Source: Cellvibrio sp. UBA7671 (lineage in GTDB: Bacteria > Pseudomonadota > Gammaproteobacteria > Pseudomonadales > Cellvibrionaceae). From it: a stretch of 64,000 nt of DNA. Under the pieces are notes generated by a model that saw only the letters and a program-made list of their open reading frames with translations, ran no database searches and was not told the origin of the DNA. Below, in pieces: positions 18,494-29,757 of this stretch (within the stretch, counting starts at the first letter, position 1; the number at the start of each line of letters is the position of its first letter). The stretch is taken from assembly GCA_002483145.1 (NCBI GenBank), contig DLHJ01000014.1, positions 434,001-498,000 of the forward strand, read 5' to 3'. The translations under genes and the position numbers were made by a program.

Positions 18494-19994
18494 GTTCTAC
18501 ACCATCGTCGATCAAGCTAATCACAAACTCGTCGCGCTGTTTAAAATATTTATCGTTATTGACCAAGGGCTGCGCGTGCAGCCAATCGGCGTTTTGAGTA
18601 ATCGCAAAACGATAACGGGATGACAAGTTAGCTGCAGCGCCCACCTCAATTGCGTGGGATAAATTCAGCAGCTCCTGCATATTCTTTGCCTGTAGCTCAC
18701 TACTGTTAATTTGCCCTTTTTGGACCAGGGCGATGTGTACGTAATCGCGCAGGCTGCTGGACTGCAAAATAAACGCTTTATCCAATGCCTGTTGTACAAA
18801 GAGCGCTTTCTGGGCTTCTGCATCAAGGGCTCTATCTTCATCAAGCATAGAGCGCACAACCTGGATATTGCGCGGCGCACGCAATTGAATTTGTGCGGGA
18901 TCAATAAATCCTATCTGGATACTGGCAATCGCCTCACCCTGCTCCAGCAATACCTGATCCTGCTGCTCTGCCGTTAGATTGCCAAGCGATCGGTAGATAT
19001 CCATCAAATCATCTTGCCCGCGGCTATTAATGTAACTGAGCTGGCGAATAATAATGTCGGCGCGCTGGGTAAAGGTATTAAGCGCACGGCGCAATGCGGG
19101 CAACATAATGTCGCAGGCATTTTTTAAACGGGAATCAATTGTTTGCAGTAACGTTTCCAGGAGCGAAATACCGGGCACCACTTTTTGCGGCAAGGCTTTG
19201 CGCAAACGGATTTCCATTACCGCCCGCCAATCTTTTGCAGCAGTTTCAGCATCGCCCAAACCGTATTTACGCTTGCGGCGAATCTTGGTGACGATGTCAG
19301 AAATTTGGTCGCGATATTTTTCTACGCTGTCAGCAGATAAACGAACTTCCAGATCCGGCTTAAACACCGTCTCCATAAAATCAAAAAACTCGTCACTCGC
19401 CTGTTGGATTAATTGACGCGACTCAACCTCGCGCACCAACTGGCGTTTGCGCTCTTCCAGCTCGGCAATCACATCGGTAAAGTCGCTGATAATGCGTTCG
19501 GAATATTCATACGCATCGAGCAAATCATTGATCTCGCCCTGATCGTAAAAGGCTTGCAGGCTATTGCGGGTATTGCGTGTGTTGCGATTGCGCGTGCGGA
19601 ACTGATTGGCATCATTGTCGGCAAAGGGCTGGGTAAACAAACGCCCCATGCGGCTAAACCCATAGCTGCTCTGCAAGCTGGTTTCATCAACTTGTTTTTC
19701 CAACCAACCATTTTCAATCAGGCGATTGATAATAAAACTGGCAAGATCGCGCTGGGTTTTAAAGCGGCCTTCGCTAGTATCATCTGGATCACTGACATCG
19801 GCATCAAGAATAGGCGCGCGGGCAATCGCCTCTTTAAAAATATCCACTAACTGTTCGCGGTTCATGGCGTGGCCATAATCGCGCAAATCGGTATACAGGC
19901 GTTGGTATAACAGGCGCAGGCACTCCGCCACCAGCTCACGGTATTTACCCGTGAGTGGATTAAAAAAGTGCTGACGGGAATCGCTAAAAAACAT
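18486..19994 (-). CDS. mksF: MksF-like kleisin subunit (JetA family)
   Basis: A 502-residue, mostly helical protein that opens [18 protein letters not shown], resembling the JetA/MksF kleisin family. In MukBEF-like complexes this subunit connects the two SMC heads and binds MksE. A coiled-coil segment is visible near 175-210 ([19 protein letters not shown]). It is the first gene of the condensin operon and its end overlaps mksE. No clear Shine-Dalgarno precedes the ATG. The small DUF3012-type gene lies 43 bases upstream on the same strand, so the operon could extend back to hemB. Confidence 0.82.
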   Translation of the reverse strand: MFFSDSRQHFFNPLTGKYRELVAECLRLLYQRLYTDLRDYGHAMNREQLVDIFKEAIARAPILDADVSDPDDTSEGRFKTQRDLASFIINRLIENGWLEKQVDETSLQSSYGFSRMGRLFTQPFADNDANQFRTRNRNTRNTRNSLQAFYDQGEINDLLDAYEYSERIISDFTDVIAELEERKRQLVREVESRQLIQQASDEFFDFMETVFKPDLEVRLSADSVEKYRDQISDIVTKIRRKRKYGLGDAETAAKDWRAVMEIRLRKALPQKVVPGISLLETLLQTIDSRLKNACDIMLPALRRALNTFTQRADIIIRQLSYINSRGQDDLMDIYRSLGNLTAEQQDQVLLEQGEAIASIQIGFIDPAQIQLRAPRNIQVVRSMLDEDRALDAEAQKALFVQQALDKAFILQSSSLRDYVHIALVQKGQINSSELQAKNMQELLNLSHAIEVGAAANLSSRYRFAITQNADWLHAQPLVNNDKYFKQRDEFVISLIDDGVEHE

Positions 19995-20037
19995 CAGGAA
20001 TTTTCACAAAGAATAAAGCGGCAAATAGATAACAACA

Positions 20038-20424
20038 TTAGATGCAGTTTTTAGCAAACAGCGACTGCTCTTCTTTGGTCCAATCTTTAGCATCTTTAAC
20101 CATCATTACCTCGCACCAATCAGCGCTGCCCTCTTCTGGAATACGGCCATTTAATGCCGATACTTTCGCAACAGAATCTTCCGGTTTTACATCGGTAATA
20201 GGTACATCAGCGTACACGACGGTTTTTTGCAACTCCTCACTCGCGCTATTGGCAATCACATTCAAGCGCTGCAAAGTCGCTTCTGTTTGTGCTGCTTCTT
20301 TGGCCGCATTATTTGAATAGATGATTAAACCAACACCGAGCAAGAGCACTAACAAACTGCCCAACAACAAACCGGTAAGTAATTTTTGTTCGCGAAAAAA
20401 ATTCATCATGGGTTGAATGTCCAT
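20038..20424 (-). CDS. DUF3012-like small membrane-anchored protein
   Basis: A 128-residue protein with one transmembrane helix (LLTGLLLGSLLVLLLGVGLIIY, about residues 15-36), a helical stretch and a C-terminal motif SADWCEVMMVKDAKDWTKEE followed by FAKNCI. The spacing W-C...M...W-T...FA-x-x-C matches the short DUF3012 domain, whose function is unknown; the two cysteines could form a disulfide outside the cytoplasm. The ATG at 20424 follows the hemB stop by nine bases. A later ATG pair at 20409 and 20406 is possible. It lies between hemB and mksF. Confidence 0.65.
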   Translation of the reverse strand: MDIQPMMNFFREQKLLTGLLLGSLLVLLLGVGLIIYSNNAAKEAAQTEATLQRLNVIANSASEELQKTVVYADVPITDVKPEDSVAKVSALNGRIPEEGSADWCEVMMVKDAKDWTKEEQSLFAKNCI

Positions 20425-20433
20425 CAATAAGCA

Positions 20434-21411
20434 TTAAAGCCAGTCGGCCAGCTTTTCTGCGTAGTAAGTAATAATTAAATCGGCGCCCGCACGTTTAAAT
20501 GCGGTCATGATTTCCAGCACTATGGCTTTCTCATCAATTACACCGGCCGCCGCACCGGCTTTGATCATGGCGTATTCACCACTTACATGATAAACCGCAA
20601 GTGGACGCGCAGAATTCGCGCGGATATGCGCCAGCACATCAAGATAAGCGATGCCGGGTTTAACCATGAGAATATCCGCACCCTCAGCTTCATCCTGCAT
20701 GGATTCAGCAAGCGCTTCACGGGCATTTGCAGGGTCCATTTGATAAGTATTGCGCGTACCTTTAAAACTGCTATCAACCGCATCCCGGAACGGCCCGTAA
20801 AATGCCGAGGCAAATTTGGTGGAGTAAGACATCACCGGAATATGCGTAAAACCTGCAGCGTCCAGCGCTTCACGAATGGCGCTGATCATGCCATCCATCA
20901 TGCCTGATGGGGCGATCATATCAACACCCGCTTGCGCAGCAAGCACCACTTGTTTTTGCAAATTCATCAGTGTCTGATCATTATCAACATCGTCATGCGC
21001 CACTACACCGCAGTGGCCATGGTCAGTGTATTCACAAAAACAATTGTCGCTAATCACCAGCATGTCCGGCTGCGCTTGTTTTGCGGTGCGAATCATACGC
21101 GCTAGCAAACCGTGCTCGCACCAGGTATCGGAACCTTCGTCATCTTTGTGCGTGGAGACACCAAATAAAATGACTGCCTTGATCCCTTTGCTCCAGGCGC
21201 GCTTTACGATTTCCGCCAGCTGATCTTCCGGGTAGCGATACACATCAGGCATGGATTTAATGGCTACAGGCGCAGTGATTCCTTCTTCGATGAAAATCGG
21301 CAGAATAAAATCGCTCATCCGCAGATGAGTTTCGCGCACCAGCTCACGCAATGCAGCGGTTTTACGCAGGCGACGAAAGCGAAAATCCGGTGTCGTTAAA
21401 GGGATTTGCAT
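20434..21411 (-). CDS. hemB: delta-aminolevulinic acid dehydratase (porphobilinogen synthase)
   Basis: Condenses two 5-aminolevulinate molecules to porphobilinogen in haem synthesis. The protein has 325 residues with the start at 21411 (MQIPLTTPDFRFRRLRKT); an upstream in-frame start at 21453 lacks a ribosome binding site. Motifs: the metal-binding cysteine stretch DNCFCEYTDHGHCG near 120, the first active-site lysine in YSTKFASAFYGPFR near 200, and the Schiff-base lysine in MVKPGIAYLD near 250. The cysteine-containing metal site suggests zinc dependence. Haem supply fits functionally with the cytochrome c maturation genes 8 kb away, although they are not co-transcribed. Confidence 0.95.
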   Translation of the reverse strand: MQIPLTTPDFRFRRLRKTAALRELVRETHLRMSDFILPIFIEEGITAPVAIKSMPDVYRYPEDQLAEIVKRAWSKGIKAVILFGVSTHKDDEGSDTWCEHGLLARMIRTAKQAQPDMLVISDNCFCEYTDHGHCGVVAHDDVDNDQTLMNLQKQVVLAAQAGVDMIAPSGMMDGMISAIREALDAAGFTHIPVMSYSTKFASAFYGPFRDAVDSSFKGTRNTYQMDPANAREALAESMQDEAEGADILMVKPGIAYLDVLAHIRANSARPLAVYHVSGEYAMIKAGAAAGVIDEKAIVLEIMTAFKRAGADLIITYYAEKLADWL

Positions 21412-21461
21412 AAATAAATGCCTGATCAAAAATGAATTTAAATACCCAATCAAAAAATAAT

Positions 21462-21887
21462 TTAAATACTCAGCGAACCTTCATGGCTCCATTCACAGCG
21501 CACACGCATATCACCCGAGCCCGGCTTGTGGAAATTGCCATTCGCTTCCCAAGTAAAGGTGTGGGTGCCAGACAATTCCGTCTCCAAATGCACTGTGGCC
21601 GATACCCAATACATACGGCTAAGCAGGGATTCAAATTGTGCGATCCATTGATCCCATTCGTATTCAACAGCTTTGTAAGATGCCCCGAAGTGCATAACTT
21701 CGGTTTGATAATTAAAAAATGGTGAATCCACACTAGGAATTGAAAACATTTCCTGACTTAAAAAGGGCCACTCATCTGCGTGCGGTAGCGACAACATCGC
21801 CGCGCGGTTTATCCGAATACGCTCAGATTCCACCATAGACGGGGATACATCCTTAATACAACCGTAAACAATTGATTCTTGATCCAT
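21462..21887 (-). CDS. hypothetical protein
   Basis: A 141-residue soluble protein without recognised domains. The second half alternates hydrophobic and charged residues in a beta-rich pattern (YWVSATVHLETELSGTHTF, then MRVRCEWSHEG). No signal peptide is visible. The ATG at 21887 has GGAG upstream and is preferred to a GTG two codons earlier. It lies 50 bases upstream of hemB and 49 bases downstream of the transglycosylase-like gene, so it may be co-transcribed with either. Composition resembles the neighbours. Confidence 0.6.
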   Translation of the reverse strand: MDQESIVYGCIKDVSPSMVESERIRINRAAMLSLPHADEWPFLSQEMFSIPSVDSPFFNYQTEVMHFGASYKAVEYEWDQWIAQFESLLSRMYWVSATVHLETELSGTHTFTWEANGNFHKPGSGDMRVRCEWSHEGSLSI

Positions 21888-21936
21888 ACCCACTCCGATA
21901 TTGGTTATCGACTAACAGGATTTCATTCAAACTATA

Positions 21937-22548
21937 TTAAAACGGCCACCACCAACTGCCTTTAAAACGCTCTTCACAGTTGCGCAATTGATATTCGTAT
22001 TGCTGGGAACGGTCTTCCACTTTGCGCGCGGTATTCATTAGCCAATTTTTTTTACGATAGGTTGCACGATTATAACCACCATGCCCTTCGTGATACGCCA
22101 GATAAAGGTTATAGCTATCATTCAAACCAATTCTGCTCCGCTTTTGGCTTTGCTTGTTGTACCAACCAATAAAATCAATCGCATCGCCAAAATTATCGCG
22201 CCGCGACCATCCGTTGCCACTCTGATCCTGGTATTCATCCCAAACATCGTCTTTAGCTTGCGGATAACCAAAAGCATCACTCGGCCTAGGCCCTGGAATC
22301 ACCCATAAAATTTTAGTGCGTGCCGGCCGTGCATTGTGCTTGAACTGGGATTCCTGATACATGATCGACATCATAACTGGCACCGAAGATCCCCAGTGCT
22401 TCTCAGCTTTTTTGGCGTCTTTGTACCAAGAAGGTTTTTCATCGAAAATATCGCAGATATTATTGGAATTTGCCGGTGGTAAACTGGAGCAGCCCGCCAG
22501 TGCCAGTAGCATACCCAATACAAAAATTTTACACGTCGAATACATCAT
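21937..22548 (-). CDS. lytic transglycosylase-like lipoprotein
   Basis: A 203-residue lipoprotein: signal peptide with lipobox LAGC (cysteine at residue 20), then a lysozyme-like SLT fold. The presumed catalytic glutamate is in SIMYQESQFKHNARP near residue 66. The downstream part includes AFGYPQAKDDVWDEYQ and YNLYLAYHEGHGGYNR near 150-165, matching the transglycosylase pattern of a helix with AYHxGxGG. It would cut peptidoglycan from the inner face of the outer membrane. The ATG directly follows the ligA stop codon, so translation is coupled. The substrate is unproven. Confidence 0.8.
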   Translation of the reverse strand: MMYSTCKIFVLGMLLALAGCSSLPPANSNNICDIFDEKPSWYKDAKKAEKHWGSSVPVMMSIMYQESQFKHNARPARTKILWVIPGPRPSDAFGYPQAKDDVWDEYQDQSGNGWSRRDNFGDAIDFIGWYNKQSQKRSRIGLNDSYNLYLAYHEGHGGYNRATYRKKNWLMNTARKVEDRSQQYEYQLRNCEERFKGSWWWPF

Positions 22549-24606
<2,058 letters not shown>

Positions 24607-24713
24607 TTAAATTACCTGATGATTCGGGCTTGGGGCGATGCGCGATTCATGCCTTAGCGTGCAGTTTTCTTACACGTCCCTGTGCAGGATTAATGACTAA
24701 AGAGAGCTGCGAT

Positions 24714-25931
24714 TTAGCGCGGTGCTGGACGACGGAATAAACGCATACGTTCGAAATTGCGAATGCGCTCGCGACAATGTTCCAGCGTTTGCCGCGTCAT
24801 GACGCTACGCTGTTCATCTTTTAATTCACCATCCAATGTCTCGGCTATGGCGCGCGCCGTATCGGCCATCAAATCAAATGATTGCATAGAATCAGCATTA
24901 ATAGGCAGCGTCATAAACAAGCTGACGCCCGGCGTTTCAAACTCGTCCATTGCATCCAGATCAAAAGTACCCGGCTTAACCATGTTTGCCATACTGAAAA
25001 GCAAAGCACCCTCGCCTTTGGTATCGCTGTGGCGATGGAAAATATCCATGCTGCCATAGCGCATACCGCACTGCAAAACGATATCGAGCAAATCAGCACC
25101 GTTAAACATTTCGCCCTTGTGCGCCATGACGTTAATGATTAAAACTTCTTCCGGTTCTGCGGGTTGTTTTTCCGCAAAATTGTTTTGCGCTGTTGATGAA
25201 GATTGAGACTCATCACCTTCATAATCTTCTTCAGAATCATCCTCGTCATATTCTTCTTCATGACGGTATTCATCATCTTCAAATCCTTCGTTTTCTTCCG
25301 GACTCAAATCTCGCTCATCTTCATAATCGCTTTCATCTTGCGCGAGAATATTGCGATCTTCGCCATCATCCAATTCACGGGTATAAGGATGATCATCGCG
25401 CTCATAATCTTCACCTTCATAATCATCATCCTGACGATCATCGTAATCATCATTGAGATCTTCGTCGCGCGAAGCAGAGAAGCTGGGCTCAATACGCTCA
25501 TTATTGGCAACAGCAGATGCTTTGTTATCATCAACCGACTCCATCAACATCGGAACCGATTGACCAAGGTTTAAACTGGTTTGCTGCGGCTCGCGTTGTG
25601 CACGCAGGCTTGATGGCGGTGCAACTGGCTCAGGTTGCTGATGCTTTTCCAAATAAGATTTGGCTTGCGGCTTTTTTTCAATACTGGGGACGCGCGCAGA
25701 AGGATCACGCTGACCAACAACACGAGCGCCGCCATTCGGCAATTCACTAGTATAGCTAGGAGCTTCTGCAGGAGGTTCATCCTCATATTCCGCTTGCTGC
25801 TTTAAACTTTTTTTGAGCGAGCGCGACACCTTGATATTGCCATTGCGCTCGTTGCGCTTGCGCCTGATCCCATCCGCTAATATCAGCAGAATCAGTAAAA
25901 AACCAACAATGATGACCCAATCTTTCCACAT
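24714..25931 (-). CDS. zipA: cell division protein ZipA with hyperacidic linker
   Basis: Inner-membrane anchor for the FtsZ ring. An N-terminal transmembrane helix (about residues 5-22, MWKDWVIIVGFLLILLILAD) is followed by a basic patch. The linker runs about 50-260, and the FtsZ-binding ZipA domain spans about 263-395 (ILIINVMAHKGEMFNGADLL ... SMDIFHRH, where the family binds the FtsZ tail). Family linkers are rich in Pro and Gln; here residues 155-242 are about half Asp or Glu with many Tyr (48 of 88 acidic by my count). It lies between smc and ligA, a conserved arrangement. Confidence 0.93.
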   Translation of the reverse strand: MWKDWVIIVGFLLILLILADGIRRKRNERNGNIKVSRSLKKSLKQQAEYEDEPPAEAPSYTSELPNGGARVVGQRDPSARVPSIEKKPQAKSYLEKHQQPEPVAPPSSLRAQREPQQTSLNLGQSVPMLMESVDDNKASAVANNERIEPSFSASRDEDLNDDYDDRQDDDYEGEDYERDDHPYTRELDDGEDRNILAQDESDYEDERDLSPEENEGFEDDEYRHEEEYDEDDSEEDYEGDESQSSSTAQNNFAEKQPAEPEEVLIINVMAHKGEMFNGADLLDIVLQCGMRYGSMDIFHRHSDTKGEGALLFSMANMVKPGTFDLDAMDEFETPGVSLFMTLPINADSMQSFDLMADTARAIAETLDGELKDEQRSVMTRQTLEHCRERIRNFERMRLFRRPAPR

Positions 25932-25960
25932 AAGGTTATCCGTATTAATTAGTTCAATGT

Positions 25961-28900
25961 TTAAACCGCAGCTAATTCTGCGGCTTCGTCCACATCTACT
26001 GTGACCAAACGCGAAACACCCGGCTCGTGCATGGTAACGCCTAACAATTGGTGTGCCATTTCCATCGCATTTTTATTGTGCGTGATGTAAATAAACTGCA
26101 CTTGTGCCGACATCTCTTCAACCATACGCGCGTAACGACCAACGTTGGCGTCATCAAGCGGCGCATCAACTTCGTCGAGCATACAGAAAGGTGCAGGATT
26201 CAAACGGAAAATCGAAAATACTAACGCAATCGCCGTTAACGCTTTTTCACCACCAGACAACAAATGAATAGTGCTGTTACGCTTGCCCGGAGGGCGCGCC
26301 ATAATCGTAATACCAGTGTCGAGCAACTCTTCGCCAGTCAATTCAAGATAGGCGTGACCACCGCCAAATACTTTGGGGAATAATTCCTGCAAACTTTTGT
26401 TAACCTGGTCAAAGGTTTCTTTAAAACGTGTACGGGTTTCGCGGTCGATGCGTTTAATCGCATTTTCCAAAGTCTCAAGCGCTTCCATCAAATCAGCATT
26501 TTGTGCATCCAGATAATTTTTGCGCTCGGACTCTGTTTTATATTCGTCAATTGCCGCCAGGTTAATTGGACCGAGCCGCGAGATTTTACCCGCGAGACTT
26601 TCCAATTCTTCTTCCAAGGGTTTTACTTCGGTACCTTCTGGCATCTCTGCCAAAATAATATCCAGGTTTAATTCTTCTTCTTGTAATTGCTCAACGATAC
26701 CTGCGCGTTGCACTTCAAACATTTGTGCAGCTAACCGCTCTTGCTCCAAATGCGCGCGCACGGCCTGCACTTCCTGTTCAGCTCGGTTGCGTGCCTGTTC
26801 GGAGTTGCGCAATTCATGCTCGACAGTTTCCAAGGCGCGGCGCGCCTCAGCCAAGGAAGCCTCAACCGAGAGACGCTTGGATAAACTGGCTTCCAACTCT
26901 AGCTTATATTCCTCAACCGGATCGCGGTTATCGGCAATGCTGGCTAGCAATTGCTCACGGCGCTCTTGCAAACGTGAAGCCTGTTCACGCAAACGGCCAA
27001 TACCCAAACGAATAGAATCCAACTGCGTTTTTACCGATTGGTAACGCATGGCGATTTCATGGGCTTTATCTTTATCGTGGCGCGCGCGCTGACGGGCAGT
27101 ATCCAAACCGGTGCGAATGTCATCGCGCTGTTGTAGCAGCGATTCGCGCAGGTCGGTATCCTGCTCCATCATCTCGATGGCTTCACTCAAAATCATGCGC
27201 GCTTCGGACAAATGTTCAGCTTCCTGTTCCATTTGTTCACGCGCCTCGCGGATTTCATTATCCGCGCGCTCGCGGCGCATATTCATTTGTTCAATGCGAA
27301 CTTGTTTGGCACTTAATTGTGAACGCAATTCACCGTATTTGCGGTTTTCTTCATCAACCTGACGACGCAGTATTTCACGGTCTTGCTCCAGGCGTTTAAT
27401 TGCCGCACGCCCTTCTTCCAGTTGGGCATTGAGTGTTTCAATACTTTCTTCTGCAGTTGCAATTGCAGCTGCTAATTCTTCCAACTCTTGACGACGAGCG
27501 ATTACACCCGAGCTTGCATCTGTGTCGCGGGTAACACGCACCCAGTGTGAACTCAACCAAATACCATCGCGGGTGATAACGGATTCATTTGCGGCAAGCT
27601 GTTTGCGCAAAGCGAGCGCGGCAGATAAATCATCCGCAATATAAATTCCGGCGAGCAGACCTTGCGCATCCCAAGGGGCAGTCACTTTTGCACTGAGCAA
27701 TGCGGCTTTTGTCGATGCAGCAGAGGTTGATTTTGCATTGGTATCAAACAACACCAATTCACCCTGGGTGAGATTTTCCAGTAAGCCAGTCACTGCATCG
27801 ACTTGATCTACGCAGACGGCTTGCAGTGCATTGCCCAACACAGTTTCAAGTGCTTTATCCCAACCATCGGCAACACTGATTGAATCAGCCAAGCGCGACT
27901 TATTGGTTAAATCATTTTGTGCCAACCACTGGGTGACGGCTTTATTTTTTTCGCCCATTGCGGCTTGTTGCAATGCCTCAAGCGATGCATGGCGGCCGCG
28001 CATTTTTTGCAATTGACTGCGCGCCTGATCCAATTCATTTACAAAACGATTGTTGTCATTGCGAGTGCTATCCAGCTGCTCAACAAATGCATCCAGCTGC
28101 ATACGTTTTTCATCGGCAACCAAATCCAATTCAGCGAGTTGTTCAGTCAACTCATGAATAGATTCGTCTTCCGAACTATCTTGTAAGTTGGTTTTTTCTT
28201 CGCGCAACTTTTCAATACGCTGCAACAAACGTTGCTGTACTTGTTCAAGATGTTGGATACGCGATTGTTGCACTTCGGCACGTTGGCGGGGCTCGGCCGC
28301 ACGCTGGTTAAAACTGTCCCAATCATTCTGCCAACGCTGCATTGCTTCTTCAGCATCAATCAACGATTCGCCCGAGGTTTCTTCCGCTGCTTTCACCATT
28401 TCCAACTCGGGTTCAAGCTCTAACAGCTCTTCTTCCCAGGCTTCGGTTTTTTGTGTATCGATTAATAAATTTTCTTCAGCTTCTTTGCTGTCGCGGCTGG
28501 TTTGATCCAGATCCGCCTGCAGTTGACGCGCGCGTTCACTGGCGTGTTGGATACTTTGCTCAAGGCGGGCGATCTCCGCTCCTATGGCGTAATAGCGGCC
28601 TTGGACTTCATTGAATTTATCGCCCAGCTCAGTGTATTGGCTACGGTACTTTTCAATTTGGGTGTCTTTGTTTACTTGATCGGTGACAAAAGATTCCATT
28701 CGCAGTTCAAGATCGTGAATACCTGCCTGTTTGGCTTTCGCTTGCAGATCCAGCTGCTGGAATTTAAGTGCCTGCAATTGTGCTTTTAGCAAACGCTCTT
28801 CTTTTTTGTACTCTGCGTATTTTTCAGCAGCCTGTGCCTGACGCTGCAACCGCGATAGCTGGCGCTCCAACTCATCGCGAATATCCGTCAAACGCTCAAG

Positions 28901-29470
28901 GTTTTCCTGCGTGCGGCGCATACGGCTTTCGGTATCGCGGCGGCGCTCTTTGTATTTGGAAATACCCGCCGCTTCTTCGATATAAACACGGAGATCTTCC
29001 GGCTTTGCCTCGATCAGCTTGGAGATCATGCCTTGTTCGATAATAGCGTAGCTGCGCGGACCAAGACCTGTGCCGAGGAAGATATCGGTAATATCACGAC
29101 GGCGGCATTTGGTGCCGTTAAGGTAATAGCTATTGTCACCATCGCGGGAGACTTTGCGCTTGATACTGATTTCAGTGAAAGCGGCGTATTCGCCTAAGAG
29201 GGTGCCATCAGAGTTGTCGAACACCAGTTCGATAGAGGCCTGACCGACAGGTTTACGGCCGCTGGAGCCGTTGAAAATAACGTCAGTCATGTTTTCGCCG
29301 CGCAAGTTTTTAGCGGAGGATTCGCCCATAACCCAACGCACGGCGTCGATAATATTGGATTTACCGCAGCCATTCGGGCCAACAACAGCGCAAAGGTTGC
29401 TGGGGAAGTTGACCGTTGTAGGATCAACAAACGATTTAAAGCCAGCCAGCTTGATGCACTTTAGCCGCAT
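25961..29470 (-). CDS. smc: chromosome segregation protein SMC
   Basis: Structural-maintenance-of-chromosomes ATPase of 1,169 residues. The start is the ATG at 29470, giving the family-typical MRLKCIKLAGFKSF; a GTG four codons upstream is less likely. Walker A is GPNGCGKSN (31-39). Two long coiled coils flank a hinge near 500-650. The ABC signature LLSGGEKALTA and Walker B FCMLDEVDAPLDD are near the C-terminus. It forms SMC-ScpAB, which organises sister chromosomes; scpA and scpB are not in the window. zipA follows after 29 bases. A second condensin (mksFEB) lies 6 kb away. Confidence 0.96.
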   Translation of the reverse strand: MRLKCIKLAGFKSFVDPTTVNFPSNLCAVVGPNGCGKSNIIDAVRWVMGESSAKNLRGENMTDVIFNGSSGRKPVGQASIELVFDNSDGTLLGEYAAFTEISIKRKVSRDGDNSYYLNGTKCRRRDITDIFLGTGLGPRSYAIIEQGMISKLIEAKPEDLRVYIEEAAGISKYKERRRDTESRMRRTQENLERLTDIRDELERQLSRLQRQAQAAEKYAEYKKEERLLKAQLQALKFQQLDLQAKAKQAGIHDLELRMESFVTDQVNKDTQIEKYRSQYTELGDKFNEVQGRYYAIGAEIARLEQSIQHASERARQLQADLDQTSRDSKEAEENLLIDTQKTEAWEEELLELEPELEMVKAAEETSGESLIDAEEAMQRWQNDWDSFNQRAAEPRQRAEVQQSRIQHLEQVQQRLLQRIEKLREEKTNLQDSSEDESIHELTEQLAELDLVADEKRMQLDAFVEQLDSTRNDNNRFVNELDQARSQLQKMRGRHASLEALQQAAMGEKNKAVTQWLAQNDLTNKSRLADSISVADGWDKALETVLGNALQAVCVDQVDAVTGLLENLTQGELVLFDTNAKSTSAASTKAALLSAKVTAPWDAQGLLAGIYIADDLSAALALRKQLAANESVITRDGIWLSSHWVRVTRDTDASSGVIARRQELEELAAAIATAEESIETLNAQLEEGRAAIKRLEQDREILRRQVDEENRKYGELRSQLSAKQVRIEQMNMRRERADNEIREAREQMEQEAEHLSEARMILSEAIEMMEQDTDLRESLLQQRDDIRTGLDTARQRARHDKDKAHEIAMRYQSVKTQLDSIRLGIGRLREQASRLQERREQLLASIADNRDPVEEYKLELEASLSKRLSVEASLAEARRALETVEHELRNSEQARNRAEQEVQAVRAHLEQERLAAQMFEVQRAGIVEQLQEEELNLDIILAEMPEGTEVKPLEEELESLAGKISRLGPINLAAIDEYKTESERKNYLDAQNADLMEALETLENAIKRIDRETRTRFKETFDQVNKSLQELFPKVFGGGHAYLELTGEELLDTGITIMARPPGKRNSTIHLLSGGEKALTAIALVFSIFRLNPAPFCMLDEVDAPLDDANVGRYARMVEEMSAQVQFIYITHNKNAMEMAHQLLGVTMHEPGVSRLVTVDVDEAAELAAV

Positions 29471-29623
29471 AGGTCCATACACTCATATTTCATCAGGCTT
29501 GTATGGTTCGAGCGCCCTACCCCAACCCGCCTGTTCAATAAATAAATCGCCAGCAACCACACATTGCCTAGCTGTTTGATTTTGTTAGTTTTTTTAGCTT
29601 TTATAAAATTCCCGAAAGATGCC

Positions 29624-29679
29624 AAAAAAACCTGTAAGGGCGGGATTCTACACATTTGTGTGCCGCTTTACACCCGCCC
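29624..29679 (-). terminator. possible terminator after ccmI
   Basis: On the minus strand a seven-base GC stem (CCCGCCC 29673-29679 with GGGCGGG 29638-29644) encloses an ACACAAATGTGT inner hairpin. Seven bases later comes a run of seven T (29624-29630). It lies in the 287-base gap between ccmI and smc, but the stem-to-T-run distance is long. Confidence 0.45.
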
Positions 29680-29757
29680 CCGCCAGCAAAAATCATAATG
29701 CCGGACGGTCTGTTTAATTTTCACCCAGAAACTTGGTAATTCGCTAAAGCACCAGGA

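Noticed and set aside
14076-19994. Complete Wadjet plasmid-defence system
   Set aside because: JetA, JetB and JetC homologues are present, but no JetD nuclease is in or next to the operon, so a defence call is not supported.
25203-25574. 123-codon isoleucine-rich plus-strand frame
   Set aside because: It is the complement of the acidic ZipA linker; low-complexity antisense, no signals.
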